From Lucifuga dentata (lineage: Eukaryota; Chordata; Actinopteri; Ophidiiformes; Bythitidae): a DNA stretch of 64,000 nucleotides. The stretch covers positions 62,001-126,000 of the forward strand of contig VXCM01000257.1 of assembly GCA_014773175.1 (NCBI GenBank), written 5' to 3'. The stretch's first letter is position 1. The number at the start of each line of letters is the position of its first letter. Both the position numbers and the translations under genes were made by a program. The notes beneath the pieces were generated by a model, which made no database searches, was not told where the DNA came from, and saw only the letters and a program-made list of their open reading frames with translations. Below, one piece after another: positions 29,994 through 41,830 of this stretch.

Positions 29994-30585
29994 TGAATAA
30001 GTCTGAATACACAGAGATAAAGCATAAACAGACATGAAATGGCCAACATCACGTATATTAGTGTCTTTGACAATAATTTTAGAGTAAATGGTCAAATGCA
30101 CAAGGTGGTGTAAGTAGCAAAAACACAGCTCTACAGAGGAAGTCTCTTGGACAAACAAAGAGATGATACTGTCTATAAAACACCACGGCACACTGCCTGT
30201 AATTAAAACGGCTTCTCCCACAAAACAGTTCACCCAGAGGTGTAACTTCTGCTTGAAACTGTAGACAAAGATGCTGGAGTTCAATTTGCCTCAACTGTCA
30301 AGAGCATCGCGCTTGGACCCTGGCACAAGTTTTGTACAGGCTAAAGCATATATTTAGTTTCAATAGATTGACAACAGGAAATAGTCTGTGATAGGCAATT
30401 ATCTCATACTGACCCTTGGCCCCTGTCAGAAGTACAACTTCACCGCTGTCTCTCTGTCACAGAGCAAGTCCATCAAGCTCACTTTATGCATTCATTTGTT
30501 CTCAACAAATTGACTCTTTTATCGAATACAGGTTTTCCCTTTCAATCGTTTTTACTTTTCTCTTTTGTCAGCTTCCTTTCTCCTT

Positions 30586-31521
30586 TCATATGACCTTGAG
30601 TAGCAGTTCATAGGTGGCATTAATGATCCCCCAGGAGAGGAGTGAGCGGTGGTAGTTGAGGTGGGCCCCTCGATAGAGCATGGCCAGGCTGCTGCCCCTT
30701 TCTCTCCACACTGTTAGCAGCACCTCGCTGATAGGCCGGAAGGCTCCGCCAACCTGAGACTGTGCCCGAGACTTTACCACATTTAACGGATAGAACATGA
30801 TTCCAAGACCTGCTCCCAACACCCCTCCACACACAAAATCATTAACCAAGTGACCAGCCCAACTAGTGGCTTCTGGGAGCTGCTCCTTAATTGGCCCACG
30901 GAGTCCGAAGAAGAGCACATTGCTGGGGCCGTTACGGAGCAATATGGGAACTAAGCCACGGTAGCACTCTCTGACACCATACTCAGTCAGAAGTGTCCGG
31001 AAGGTGTGGGCTGTGTTGTTGAAGCGACCATGGTGCCGATGGTCTTGCAGAAGAGTCTGTACCCGCTCAAATGGTGTCAGAATGGCCTCTGTAGTTCCAG
31101 CCAAAGCTGCAGCAAAGCTTCTTGTGACCAGTTCCGGAATGCCACTACTGCCAGCCCGGTCCAACAAGACTCTAGAGAAATCCTGGTACAAGCCAAACAT
31201 GATAGCCACTGTAGTGCTCTTCTGAAGCAGTGGGGGCAGCAGACCCCGGTAAAGGTTCCGCAGCCCGTCCCTTTGGAGCTGCTGCACTGCCTCAATGGCC
31301 AGCACGCCATGCAGCTGCTGGCGAAACAGCACCTTCTGGATGGGGAAGGTCACCAAAATATTGGTAAAAGCTGCAATGGAGCCGCAGACATAATGCTTCC
31401 CTTGAGGCCCCAGCCAGGTGCCCATAGCACTTAAAGGCAGCAGAGAGCTGCCCCCGTTACTCAGGGAGGCCTGAGGCGGAGGTGTCTGGGTTGGCTCTGG
31501 GTTCATAGTGCTAACAGCCAT
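30586..31521 (-). CDS. slc25a51: Mitochondrial NAD+ carrier SLC25A51
   Basis: SLC25A51 (formerly MCART1) imports NAD+ across the inner mitochondrial membrane. The 311-residue frame is uninterrupted, and in human the coding region is also a single exon. Mitochondrial-carrier repeats are visible, with signatures at P60-IQKVLF, P150-FERVQTLL and P245-LNVVKSR. The first departs from the usual PxD/E form, as in the human protein. The family-specific stretches [25 protein letters not shown] and the C-terminus [14 protein letters not shown] match closely. The first ATG (31519-31521) was chosen; the Met at residue 6 is an alternative. A 3' splice site (CTCACAG) ends at 31595, so the coding exon begins at 31594. 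A donor at 33373 marks a 5' UTR exon ending at 33374. The gene is head to head with ints10. Confidence 0.95.
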   Translation of the reverse strand: MAVSTMNPEPTQTPPPQASLSNGGSSLLPLSAMGTWLGPQGKHYVCGSIAAFTNILVTFPIQKVLFRQQLHGVLAIEAVQQLQRDGLRNLYRGLLPPLLQKSTTVAIMFGLYQDFSRVLLDRAGSSGIPELVTRSFAAALAGTTEAILTPFERVQTLLQDHRHHGRFNNTAHTFRTLLTEYGVRECYRGLVPILLRNGPSNVLFFGLRGPIKEQLPEATSWAGHLVNDFVCGGVLGAGLGIMFYPLNVVKSRAQSQVGGAFRPISEVLLTVWRERGSSLAMLYRGAHLNYHRSLLSWGIINATYELLLKVI

Positions 31522-31594
31522 GGAAGGCTTGGTGCACCACAGCCTGTATCTCTAGCATCACGTCAGCACGACACCATGCTGAAAACTCTGCACC

Positions 31595-33373
31595 CTGTGA
31601 GAGGAATAGAATATATGTCAGATACCATTGATTTTTATTGTCTTTTTGTAGTTGTTTACATATATAATTCTGTCTGCAATAACCTAACTAACCTAATTAA
31701 GTTTTGAATTTCCAGTAGGTCAAGATTATATTCTTTGTTTAATCTTTGATTTGTTTTGTTTTTACACTCCTTGTAGTAAAAATGTAGCATAATAAGTTAC
31801 AATTGCTGCAGGGCTGCAAACCAGTTTTTGATTAAATTAAACTTTGTAACAACGGTTGTAAATCTGTAGTCTCTGTAGTTGTAGTCTTACTATGTATGTT
31901 GACGGGAACAAGTTGAACAACTAAATCACAGCCACCAGCCTTAAACTTAGAGGACCAGACTGCACTGTCCACTGATAACAGTTTTTATATAACTAAATTG
32001 ACTGATAAATGTCATCTTAGCCACAGAGGTGTAAAGTACAACTGTAAGAAGGCACTGGTCTTTTTAGTATATTTGATGTGAATTGTGTTTATAGATTACC
32101 ACATAGGGAATGGAAAGTATATAATATAGTTGTATTAATTTTAAACAAGGGAAGTAACCAGTGGCACAGTCTATCATCTAAAAAAAAAAACATTCTTTAG
32201 AATACAAATATGATCACACCAAAGTTAAGTAAATTTGGAGTTGTCTAAACATAGACTAAGAGGGTAGTGGTGGCAAAACCTGGGGGTCATTAGAGGTCAG
32301 TGTGGGAGCCAAAATATCACTCCAGAAATTCACATGGTACAAACCATGCTGCTTCAGGTGTACTGATGTGTTAAGGTCTGTTATGGAATTTGAACGAGCT
32401 TCCAAATGTACTAAGAAATAAAGTCTTTAATCCAAGTATGACAAATACTTACATTAGAGGGGGTGGCCCACTACCTCCATTTTATAAGACTTGGTACTTT
32501 TACTCCATTGTCTTTCATAAGTACATATTTAACTGAAACTCTACGTAATATTTATCTTTAAGTTTTCCATGCAAACATACAGTAACATTAAATATGATGC
32601 ACTGCTATAACTTAAATTCCCTGACAGTACATGGAGACGACTGACCACATACAACATTTTAATACTTAAACCAAATTTGATAGCTGCCGATACGAAAAAA
32701 TAAAAATGAAATAAATCTTGAATGCGGGAACTTTTGTGTCTAATCAAGTAACTTTCCAGTCCTGATGAAATCGGACAGAAAATGGTAACAGTAATCTATA
32801 TGGCTCGCTATAGGATCCATAGACGTGGATGTCAGGCTAATACGCCCTCTGGACTGCTGGCTTGAAGCTAAGCTTTCCACTCATGTTGCCTTGTCACAGC
32901 TGTGTCCTGGCATGCTGTCAGTCACTAAGCTGATTCAGACAGAAAGGCCTGTCGGGTCCATTTAAGGTTGCATTAGTGCAAGGACAAGAAGCCTGCATTA
33001 GCTATTGTATGCACAGCTAACTACGGACAACAAAACACAGCTGTGCTGGCATGTTTCCTTCAAAACGTATCCACAGCTAGAGTCTGTTAGCCAACTTAAC
33101 TGCTGGCCTAACTATGCTTTACAATGCCTCTCAATCATACTGGAACAATCGATCACGTTTAGCTAAAACAACTCACTGACACGAGAGCAGGAAGAGGTAA
33201 AAATGTCTGCAGGCGACTACAGTTCATTTGACTAGCATGCTAAGCACTAGCATAGAGTCACAACGGACAAGCGACTGTGAATGGCTTGAGACACACTGAT
33301 CAGCCATTAAATATCAAGAGCCAGAAGGGCATGTCATGATTCGGGGCCTCTGTCGGGTTACGTTAGCCGTTAC
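31595..33373 (-). other. 5' UTR intron of slc25a51; no other gene seen
   Basis: The intron runs from the donor GTAACG (minus strand, at 33373) to the acceptor CTCACAG at 31595. It is AT-rich, and no coding sequence or recognisable repeat is seen in it. Confidence 0.6.
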
Positions 33374-33374
33374 C

Positions 33375-34063
33375 TGGCGTGTCCTCCAGTGTCTGTCCCT
33401 GATAGGAAGAGTGTGGGTTCTTCAGAGGACTTGAGCCGCTCCTGTGGGTCGTGTCTACAGCTACAATAGCGGCAGGTGACAGTAGCAAGGCATCTTTGGC
33501 GCCTGCAACATTCCACTGATCTACAATCGTACGGATGGGGCTAAAAATATCTAAATTCAGTTATTCACACACGGTTTGTTTTATACGTTGGATAGTAGTT
33601 CAGGTATATAAATGATTCTGGACGAATATTATCCCTGTAATGTTAGCAATACCTAAAAACGAGCAATTCGTATTGTTATCAGCGCTTCAGGTATCAGTGC
33701 TGGTCTAAGCAGTAGGAAACGTCATATCTGCTGCGACTGCGGCATGACGTCATCGCCGTATTGGAGAATTTGACGGCAAATAAAGGACTAGCTGTAGCTA
33801 ATAGCAAAACAAGTTTCATTTAGGTACTTTTTGTTTTTCGTGATTTGTATAAGATAATCAAACAACGGGGTGCTGTCAATGAGTAAAATTACAGCAAAGT
33901 TGTTATTTTCAAGTCATATCAATGAATTGATATAGCAGCTCGCGTTAGCTTAATGCTAGCAGCAGCTTAAACTTGAAATTTATTCACCGACACTTGAGGT
34001 AGGGCTATACGCTTTAAACTACTGTCGAGCTGCCTGTACTACCAGTATTTTACCAAATCTGAA
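33375..34063. promoter_or_regulatory. Shared bidirectional promoter region of slc25a51 and ints10
   Basis: The slc25a51 5' UTR exon (ending 33374, minus) and the ints10 start codon (34064, plus) are under 700 bases apart and point away from each other. The stretch has no TATA box that I can place and includes a locally GC-richer part (about 33360-33500 and 33720-33770, with GCATGACGTCATCGCC carrying a CRE-like TGACGTCA at about 33744-33751). Divergent housekeeping genes often share such promoters (inference). Confidence 0.6.
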
Positions 34064-36250
34064 ATGTCAGCGCAAAAAGACTGCGAGTTTTTGGTAAAAA
34101 GAGCCCGGGAGCTGGTCTCCGAGGACCCCTGTGCAGCCAAAGCTTGGCTCATAACTGCACGAACCCTCTACCCTGCAGATTTCAACATACAGGTAACATT
34201 AAGCCTTTATCTCACCTTCTTAGTTAATGATCATAGAACGGCTCAAATTGAGTGGATTTTTCCTCTCCAAAAAAAAAAAAAAAAAAAAAAATCTATTATG
34301 ATTCTGTGACTGTCATGGACGAACTGTTATAAAGCCGCTGACATGTTTTCACAGTATGAAATGTACATCATTGAACGGAATGCAGAAAGAACAGCTTCTG
34401 CAGGCAGACTGCTGTATGACATGTAAGTCTAAATGCATACTGTCAAGCTTGATGAAGCCAGTGTGTGAAATGAGTGATTGATTAATTAGATAATTAATAC
34501 AAGATTATACAACATCAATTTTCATTATTTTGTAATTGTTTCAGTAATTTATTAAGTAAAATTTGCAAAAAAAATTAGCATATTCCAGCTTCTGAAAGTC
34601 AGGATTTGCTGCTTTTCTGTTTCAAATGACTGTTATATTTTCTCAATGTTTTGTTTAAAACTTTTGTTCCCACAACACAAGGCATTGTGTTAATGCTGCA
34701 CAGCATTAACACAATGCTTTGTGTTGTGGTAATGCTGAGTGCACTGTGCAGAGTAGAATATAAGTCCTAATGGTTGTCAATATTTTGTCCGTTTTTTAGG
34801 TTTATGAATTTTCCAGATCAGCCCATTGTGTGGCGGGAAATCAGTGTCATCACTGCAGCTCTGCGTAGTGATTGTCAGGACAAGCACACACAGTTCCTAC
34901 GAGGTGAGAAAAGTATACAGGTTTCCTCGATCAACACTGTAAATGCCTTAATATGAATATACATACAATCCCCATGCATTATCTACATTACAGCCTCTTA
35001 ACTGTGAGGAGTCTGAGAGGGATGTGTGGGTGCTCATTAGGGTGATAGCATTTGTTTTATGTTTAAAAAGTGTCTGTTTCTCTGTGTTTGTCCACTTCAG
35101 GGCTTTTTGAAACGCTGCCTGGTCGTGTGCAGTGTGAGATGCTGCTGAAGGCCACAGAGCAATGTGTCAACACTTTGGAGAAAGCTGAGATGCTGCTGCT
35201 CCTTCTGAAGCGGTTCCCAGACTCTGTGGTCCAGCACGGGGTACGCACTACTACCCATTTTTGATGATTGAACATGTAAATAGTACTGAAACACTAAATG
35301 GCAACATTGTATTGTATAATTTAGGTCAATCTAGGAGAAACATTATTGGAGGCAGAGGCATCAGAAAACATGGAGACTCCTGTCAATTGTTTCAGAAAAC
35401 TTTTTGGTCAGTAAAGCGTTTGCATTAAAATGTTGCTTTTTAATGTGATTGTAAATAGCATTTGCTATACAGTTAGCAGTGACTTAAACTCTAATTTAGT
35501 GTTACTGTTACAGTGTGTGATGTCCTACCTTTGGTGATAAACAATATGGACATGCGTCTGCCAACCAGCCTGATGCAAAAATACATGCTCAAAGCAGCTG
35601 AATTCTACATTGGCTATATCACTCGTGGACCCTTACCAGACATACAGATACAGGGTAAAACTGCACTGTGCGGCAAAAATGCTCACATATGTGAATTTCT
35701 TTTCCCTGGTTACTGTCTGCTTGACAAAGTGTTCTTTGCCTCAGGCTCACAAGAAGGGGGATCTCTGAAGTCTCCCGGTATGTCTCGTGGGTCACAGCGT
35801 TATGTGATTGATGGCCTGTCAGAAAAGTCATCAGTGGTGGTCGAACCCTGGGAGAGGCTGTTAGATATCCTGGCTGTGGTTGGAGCACGTTGTGAGTGGC
35901 AGGGAGACAAGGGACAGAGGTACTCCAACTATTTGTATGACTCATGTAATGCATATATATTGGTGAGAGTTAGTTTGTGTACTTACACATATTGTATTTA
36001 TGCTCAGCATTTGTTTTATTATGGTAAATATGAAGGTTATTGAAAAGGTTACATTTGTGGTTCCTACACTAGGAGTTATGTGGACATGCTTCAGAGGGTG
36101 AAGGAGTTGTGTCGCTACCTGCCCGGTCTGGAAGGAGACACCAGGACCCGCTGCTGCAGCCAGGTGGTCATCTGTGCCTCACTCGTCCTCTTCCGCAGCG
36201 CCTTCCTCTACGTCTCCAGTGTACAGCCCGCGCTGTTCCAGGGTCAGCAG

Positions 36251-36305
<55 letters not shown>

Positions 36306-39300
36306 GTCCATGCCATTTCCTATTTGTTGGTGTGCATGTTGTGGTCTGTTTCTTGAGACACTAGTGTCGTATAACTGTATAATCTCTTGAGAGAAATGTG
36401 ATGATCAAAGAATTTGTTTATTTTTTGGCAGGTGTGAATTCTTTGAGCTCAGGGCCGTGGATTCTAGTGGAGGATTTAAGCTCAGTGTATAATGATGTTG
36501 AGGTGGAGAGAGCAGCAGTTAAACATGCACATAAGAAACGCAAACTGGCAGATGGGAGAGAGAAGACGATGGTGAGCATGGATCACAAATTTGATGATTC
36601 TTCCTGTTGTTTGTTAAGGTGTGGGGCAGTAATAATAGATCAGCGGATCACTTTGAATTTTCAGGATTTATGTACACATATGTTTTTCTGTCCACACTTA
36701 CAAGTAGACTACAGTGTATTTCTTTAAGTGTGCATTTACATTTTTGGATATGTTTTGTGTGTGTGTGTGTCAACCCAGAGCTCTGATGATGAGGAAGGGT
36801 TAGGAAAGGGCCGTGGTCGACACATTATAGTAAACAAGACTGAAATGCCTGGCTGGTCAGAGACTCTGGAGAGTTTCCGCACAGCGAGAGAAAGCTGGGA
36901 CCTCCTTCACTCCCACGATGGCCTGGAGACAGGTCAGCCCTTCCTCCATTCATACATGTTTCTGTTCCTGCTCGTCCTTTCTGTGTTTTATAGTTTTCTT
37001 TTTGAACACCCTCCCAGAATTCAAGAAAATCTGTGCCTCATGGAAGACAGACAGCTGGCTATGGTTCAGAATATTCCTCACTGACATGATTATATATCAG
37101 GTAAGAAACTGTTTTGATTCCTCCGTTTTTTTTTTTTTTTTTNTTTTTTTTTTTTTTTTTGTGACAGAACACACCAACTGTAATTTTATCTGTGCTCTCT
37201 ATTATTCGTACTGCGTTGCCTTCAGGATCAAAACATTTGATCTTTGTGCTAAATTGGATGAAACTTGAATACAAATTTATAGATATAATTCTCTATGTAA
37301 CAGATATATTAAATGGAGGTTATGAATCATAGCAGTTAAAAATTATGCGTATTACATGAAGAATATTTAAACAAGTGTGTTTACATACATAATTTAGATG
37401 AACATTTCTATTTGTGTGACTGTATGCTAATGCTTGCGTGTGTGTGTCTCCAGGGACAGTACCGTAAGGCTCTCTCCAGCCTGCATCAGATGGCTGCTGT
37501 GCAGCAGCCTCAGCCTGGCCAGCAGAGCCCCTCAGGTCAGGCCAGTGTGGAGCACCACAGGGCCCTAATACAGCAGGCCTCCTGTCACTACGCACTTGGA
37601 GAGTACAGGGTATACACACACACGTGCACACAAGTGCGCGCGTAAAGTAGATATATAAACACAGGTCTCATGTAGCTTTATCCTTTCTTATCCATTCCTT
37701 AAATATAATAGTTCACATTGTTATTGTGAATAATAGTTGTTGCTGTGTCGCATCACATTTAAAAGTTGTGATTTTCAGGCATTAAAGGACCATATCAGTA
37801 TGTTTGCATGTTTGAGCCCAATAAATACAACCTGCATACATGTTAATTACTGTCAACCATTTTACAAAACATACTACTGGAGCAGTACACTTTAGAATTG
37901 TTTTCCCTATCTTCCAGGCTGCCACTGGTTTCATTTCTTTCTAGTACACTAAGATAATTTTGTAGAGACTTGAAATGTGCTTGAGATAAGTAATCCATTG
38001 CAGCAAACAAGACATCTATTGTAATGTAATTGTAAGTAATATGATTTCCACCAGGAAATATAGTCCCAGGAAAAACTGCTTTTACAGAGAAATTAAAATG
38101 ACCGTGCCTTCTACAATCATGTAAGTGTTAGCAGGCGAAACCTGATTTCACCACAACATTTTATTTTGAAAAATTAGGGTAGTTGGCCAAATAAAACTAA
38201 ACTTTAAATATGGTTTTATGTTTTGGAAAATGGTTGGCAGTAAGGTAACATAGATGCAGGTAATGTTTATTGGGCTCAAACATGCAAAACAACTAATATG
38301 GTCTTTAAAATACCATTTTTGCTGTAATATATCATGCAAGTTTTGTGTATATACACTACATGGGTTAATACATACATAGTGTATGTGGATTTTTTTTTGT
38401 CTCAGCATACTCCTATATCTAAAGTATATCCTCTGAGGTTTGAGATATAAAACAAAAACATAATGCTCTGTGGGGTGGATGTCACAAAAATGAATCCCTT
38501 ATATCAAATGGCCTGAAGGTGGTGTAAAAGATCAAGTTTGGAAACATGCAGCTACTGCTCAGGATTCAAATTTAACATTTTTGGAGATTTTATACTTAAA
38601 TTATCTAGAAACCTTCCAAGAATGACTAACTTCTATATGGTCACCATTATTTAATAAAACTCAAAGAATTTAAAACCTTGAACATGTGGTTGCGGAAGTA
38701 TTGCATATCACAGATGACAAAAAATTGTATGTTCACACTTTAAAAAAAGTTGTTACATTATGCCTTTGTGCCATTGCCCTGTCCTATTTACACATGTGAT
38801 GTAGATATCTATGTGTGTGTGTGTGTCTTCATCAGATGGCATGTGAGAAGTTGCTCGATGTCGTCAGTGTGTTGGTCCCCCCAAACCAAGAACCAACGAA
38901 AACTCCAGAGGAGCAGGGTAGAGTCAAGACCAAATCAAGGAAAGGTCAGCACTTCCTATTTTCATAAAATAACTTGGAAATACAGATTCAGATTTATTCA
39001 CAGATTTTTTTTATTTATGATGGAGAATTCACCATTTTATTTTGAACATAAAATTGATCCATAACATTATATGACATCATTTGTAACATTTCTGTTGGTC
39101 TGTGTTGATTGATGTTTCTTTGTCAGCAGTAACTGGCAGGTTCCCTTTATAGAGGTTGATGATTAATTTTAGAGCGCCTTGCTGTAGTTATTATGATTCA
39201 GAACTGATTTTGTTGAAGATACTGTAATGCATTGATGCTTTTAGGTACAGAGATCACATCAATGACACCATTTTGCTATACAAAGACAATTAAAGAACAA

Positions 39301-41074
39301 CCTAATTAGAACAACTGGTTAAATATATCATTGAATACATGAGTTATGTAGTGCCTCTTTTTGTCATAAATAGGTAATGACCTGAGATTGCTTCCTTGCA
39401 CCAGCAAAGCTGTCTTACCCTTTTGTCTGCAGCTGATGTTGGCTTGCTTCAAGGTACATTGACTTAAACGTTGGACTTTGATAACAGAAGCAGTATTAGT
39501 ACCAATAGATTTTTGGATACTGATGAGAAATGATGTAAAACCATGTTTGCTATTGTCAATCTATCTAACCTACTCTCTCTTTTGGACAAATCAGCTTCGT
39601 GCCTTCACAGAGAATCGTGATGACCTCTCCCTTGGCCATGTGGTTGTGCTCCTGCAGTATGATTGGCCACAGGGCGAGCTACTGTTTCTAAAGTCAGTGG
39701 ACAAGATCTGCCAGCAAGGGAGTTTCCAGTACGAGAACTTCTTCAACTATGTCACCAGTATCCTTCCAAACTTTTAAATAAAAATGATCTGTATATTTAT
39801 GTGTTTTTAATAACTGTTAGCAAAATGATAATATGCCCTGGGTGGTATAATTCATTAAATATTGAGACTTTTCATGTTTTTAAATTGTTTGTGTTTTCTG
39901 TATTTTCTGGTCTTGGACATTATTAGTTTCCATAAGCTCACATACTTTTATCAGACATTGACATGCTGGAGGAGTTTGCCTACCTGCGTACGCCAGAGGG
40001 GGGAAGGATCCAACTGGAGCTGTTACCCAATCAGGGAATGCTTATTAAGTAAGCTCCTCCCATTTCAAAACTTTAGTCGGGCATCATGACTCAACATGCC
40101 TTTTTTTGGTGCATTTTTATTAAGAATATGGTATTGCTTGATGACCTAAGCAGACATGGCCTGTGGGAAAAATTAAAATGCTGTTATTGGAGCAGGCATT
40201 AAAAACAATGAAGAAGTTTATGGTAAACAGAAGCTATCTAGCCTCCTCCATTCATTTTTGTAGAAGTCAAAACACTTGAATGCACCATCACTGACTGAGA
40301 GTTGTTGAATGTTGCTGTCCCTCAGGAACCCTAGTCCCGCCCTGGGGGTGGAGTTAAATACCCTTCTGCTACAAGGGGTGCAGTCGATGGACAGGTACCC
40401 CAGGCCCCTCCTCCCCCCCTCCACACCAGTCAACTTTCCTTCATTCCTAAATTCAAGGCTTATCACCCCCCCAATTTTGATTTGGGCCTGTCATTTTACA
40501 TCAAGAGTTAGTTGTTCTTTGATTTCCTGTTGCCGTTTGTTTATTTGAGCAATTGCTCGTCTTTCTGTGGTCATCACTGTTGATGTCGTTATTTGGAGGT
40601 GATGTCGGTCTTGTTATACAGTCAATTTAGTTTTCTTTTGCCTTTTCATAAGACTTGTTCTCATTTCATTTGTGGACATGTTTCATGTGTTTTTTGAGTT
40701 TTGTCAATCAGACTTTCCTTGTGCAGATCTTAACTGGCCAATTTAACTGTGTGATCAAAAAATAATGCACTGTTTTCATGACTTTAGATCAATGTCTTCA
40801 TTACATTACGTAGGCTTCAGCCTCTAAAAATCATTGGCTATAACTGTTTTTAACAAACTGGCTTAAAATACATTACAAAGTTTTTCTTACAGTGCATGGG
40901 TGTTTTCACACTTGCAGACACCACACGGTGACTCGAGGGATCACCAAAGGAGTGAAAGAGGATTTCCGTCTGGCCATGGAGAGACAGGTGTCGCGTTGTG
41001 GAGAGAACCTGCTCAGTGTGCTCCACCGCTTCTGCATAAATGAGAAGATCATCATCATCCAGTCTTTACCTTGA
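34064..41074 (+). CDS. ints10: Integrator complex subunit 10
   Basis: INTS10 is a subunit of the nuclear Integrator complex, which cleaves snRNA and promoter-proximal RNAs made by RNA polymerase II. Exons: 34064-34192, 34355-34422, 34800-34903, 35101-35240, 35325-35406, 35514-35654, 35745-35919, 36073-36242, 36432-36571, 36779-36932, 37018-37100, 37454-37609, 38836-38944, 39374-39453, 39595-39757, 39955-40048, 40918-41074. All phases fit and give 714 residues (human about 710). Diagnostic stretches are the start [33 protein letters not shown], a basic [11 protein letters not shown] that could be a nuclear signal, [15 protein letters not shown] and the end [18 protein letters not shown]. The protein has no catalytic motif, as expected for a helical scaffold subunit. 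A possible extra 69-nt exon lies at 40326-40394 in the last intron. Confidence 0.96.
34670..34729. repeat. 60-bp near-perfect palindrome in ints10 intron 2
   Basis: Two 29-base arms (34670-34698 and 34701-34729) are inverted copies with one mismatch and only two bases (CA) between them. It could form a cruciform in DNA or a long hairpin in RNA. Confidence 0.9.
36252..36301. repeat. (CT)n microsatellite just after an ints10 donor
   Basis: A 50-base CT run starting 10 bases downstream of the ints10 exon 8 boundary (exon ends 36242). Confidence 0.95.
37143..37143. other. Single N inside poly(T): assembly join
   Basis: One N within a T run (about 37125-37160) in the ints10 intron after the exon ending at 37100. 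Confidence 0.8.
37782..38308 (+). mobile_element. Family A element, copy A6
   Basis: Starts TTAAAGGACCATATCAG with GAGCCCAATAAATAC; ends GGGCTCAAACATGC...TATGGTCTTTAA. TTAA at both ends. It lies in an ints10 intron, in A1 orientation. Confidence 0.8.
40326..40394 (+). CDS. Candidate in-frame cassette exon of ints10 (23 codons)
   Basis: Inside the last ints10 intron, an acceptor (TTGCTGTCCCTCAG ending at 40325) and a donor (GTACCC at 40395) enclose exactly 69 nt. It joins phase 2 to phase 2, so it can be included or skipped without changing the frame. The insert reads [20 protein letters not shown] and then MDR, leading directly into HHTVTRG of the last exon, with no stop. The composition looks like coding sequence. 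The human sequence I recall lacks this insert. Whether it is always included, alternative, or a cryptic exon cannot be told from DNA. Confidence 0.5.
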
Positions 41075-41830
41075 CACCCCTTGACACCCGGGTTGTGACT
41101 TTTGAACCCTTTATAGCTGGTATTCTGGATGAAGGTCTAATACAGCTGGACTGAATTATTATTATTTTTTAACTGAAACAGCTCCCTGAACTGCATCAGA
41201 GGGCTGTCTTTACATTTCTTGTCTTTCTATCCATCATTGGTGAACTCTTAAAAGATATGCCTGTTTGTTCTCCTTGCCTTAAAAATTGGTCTCACCTCAG
41301 ACAGCTGGAGAGAGTAATGGTTCTGTAAATATAATAATGCAATTTTGGCTATAGTATGTGAGTAGTTTTTCTCTGTGCTGATACAAAACTTGTGAGATTT
41401 GTGCTTAACCACAACATTTCAGATGGTTTCAGCACACTGATATTTTGAGGAACTGAACATAACAAAAACAATGATGTTTTTGATATTCTTGGTTGAATAT
41501 TTATTGTTTTTGTTACAAAACTGTTTTTCTACAAATGTTCCCATTAAATATCCTCTGAATGGTTCAAATAAGTCAGTATATTATATGATTTATGACTCAC
41601 AATCTCTCCACTTCTCTTGAACTTATACAGTAATATTTGTTTTTTAAAGAGATGTTTAACAGAAAAAGGTATGATTATGTGTTAAAGGAAGCAGACTGGA
41701 AAATTTACACCCTTTACTTTTATTCAGCCCCTCCAGAGCACCCAGATGTTTTGCTCCTATTGGATTCCCGCTTGCCTATTCTTCAATCTGTCCCATTCTT
41801 CATCCTGAAATGTCTTTGGTGTTGTCTTCC
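41075..41830. other. Convergent 3' UTRs of ints10 (+) and tlr1 (-)
   Basis: ATTAAA at 41543-41548 (plus) is the best ints10 poly(A) signal seen. TTTATT at 41500-41505 is AATAAA on the minus strand and the best for tlr1. The two transcripts would overlap tail to tail. Confidence 0.5.

Larger units (their letters stand above)
23150..30585. other. Gene-free stretch between frmpd1 and slc25a51
   Basis: The first part is the frmpd1 3' UTR; I did not pin its poly(A) signal. The rest holds a CA microsatellite, two Tc1-type short elements (23843-24203 and 27717-28042) and three family A copies. No open frame resembles a known protein. The human neighbours TRMT10B, EXOSC3 and DCAF10 are not recognisable here. 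Confidence 0.65.
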
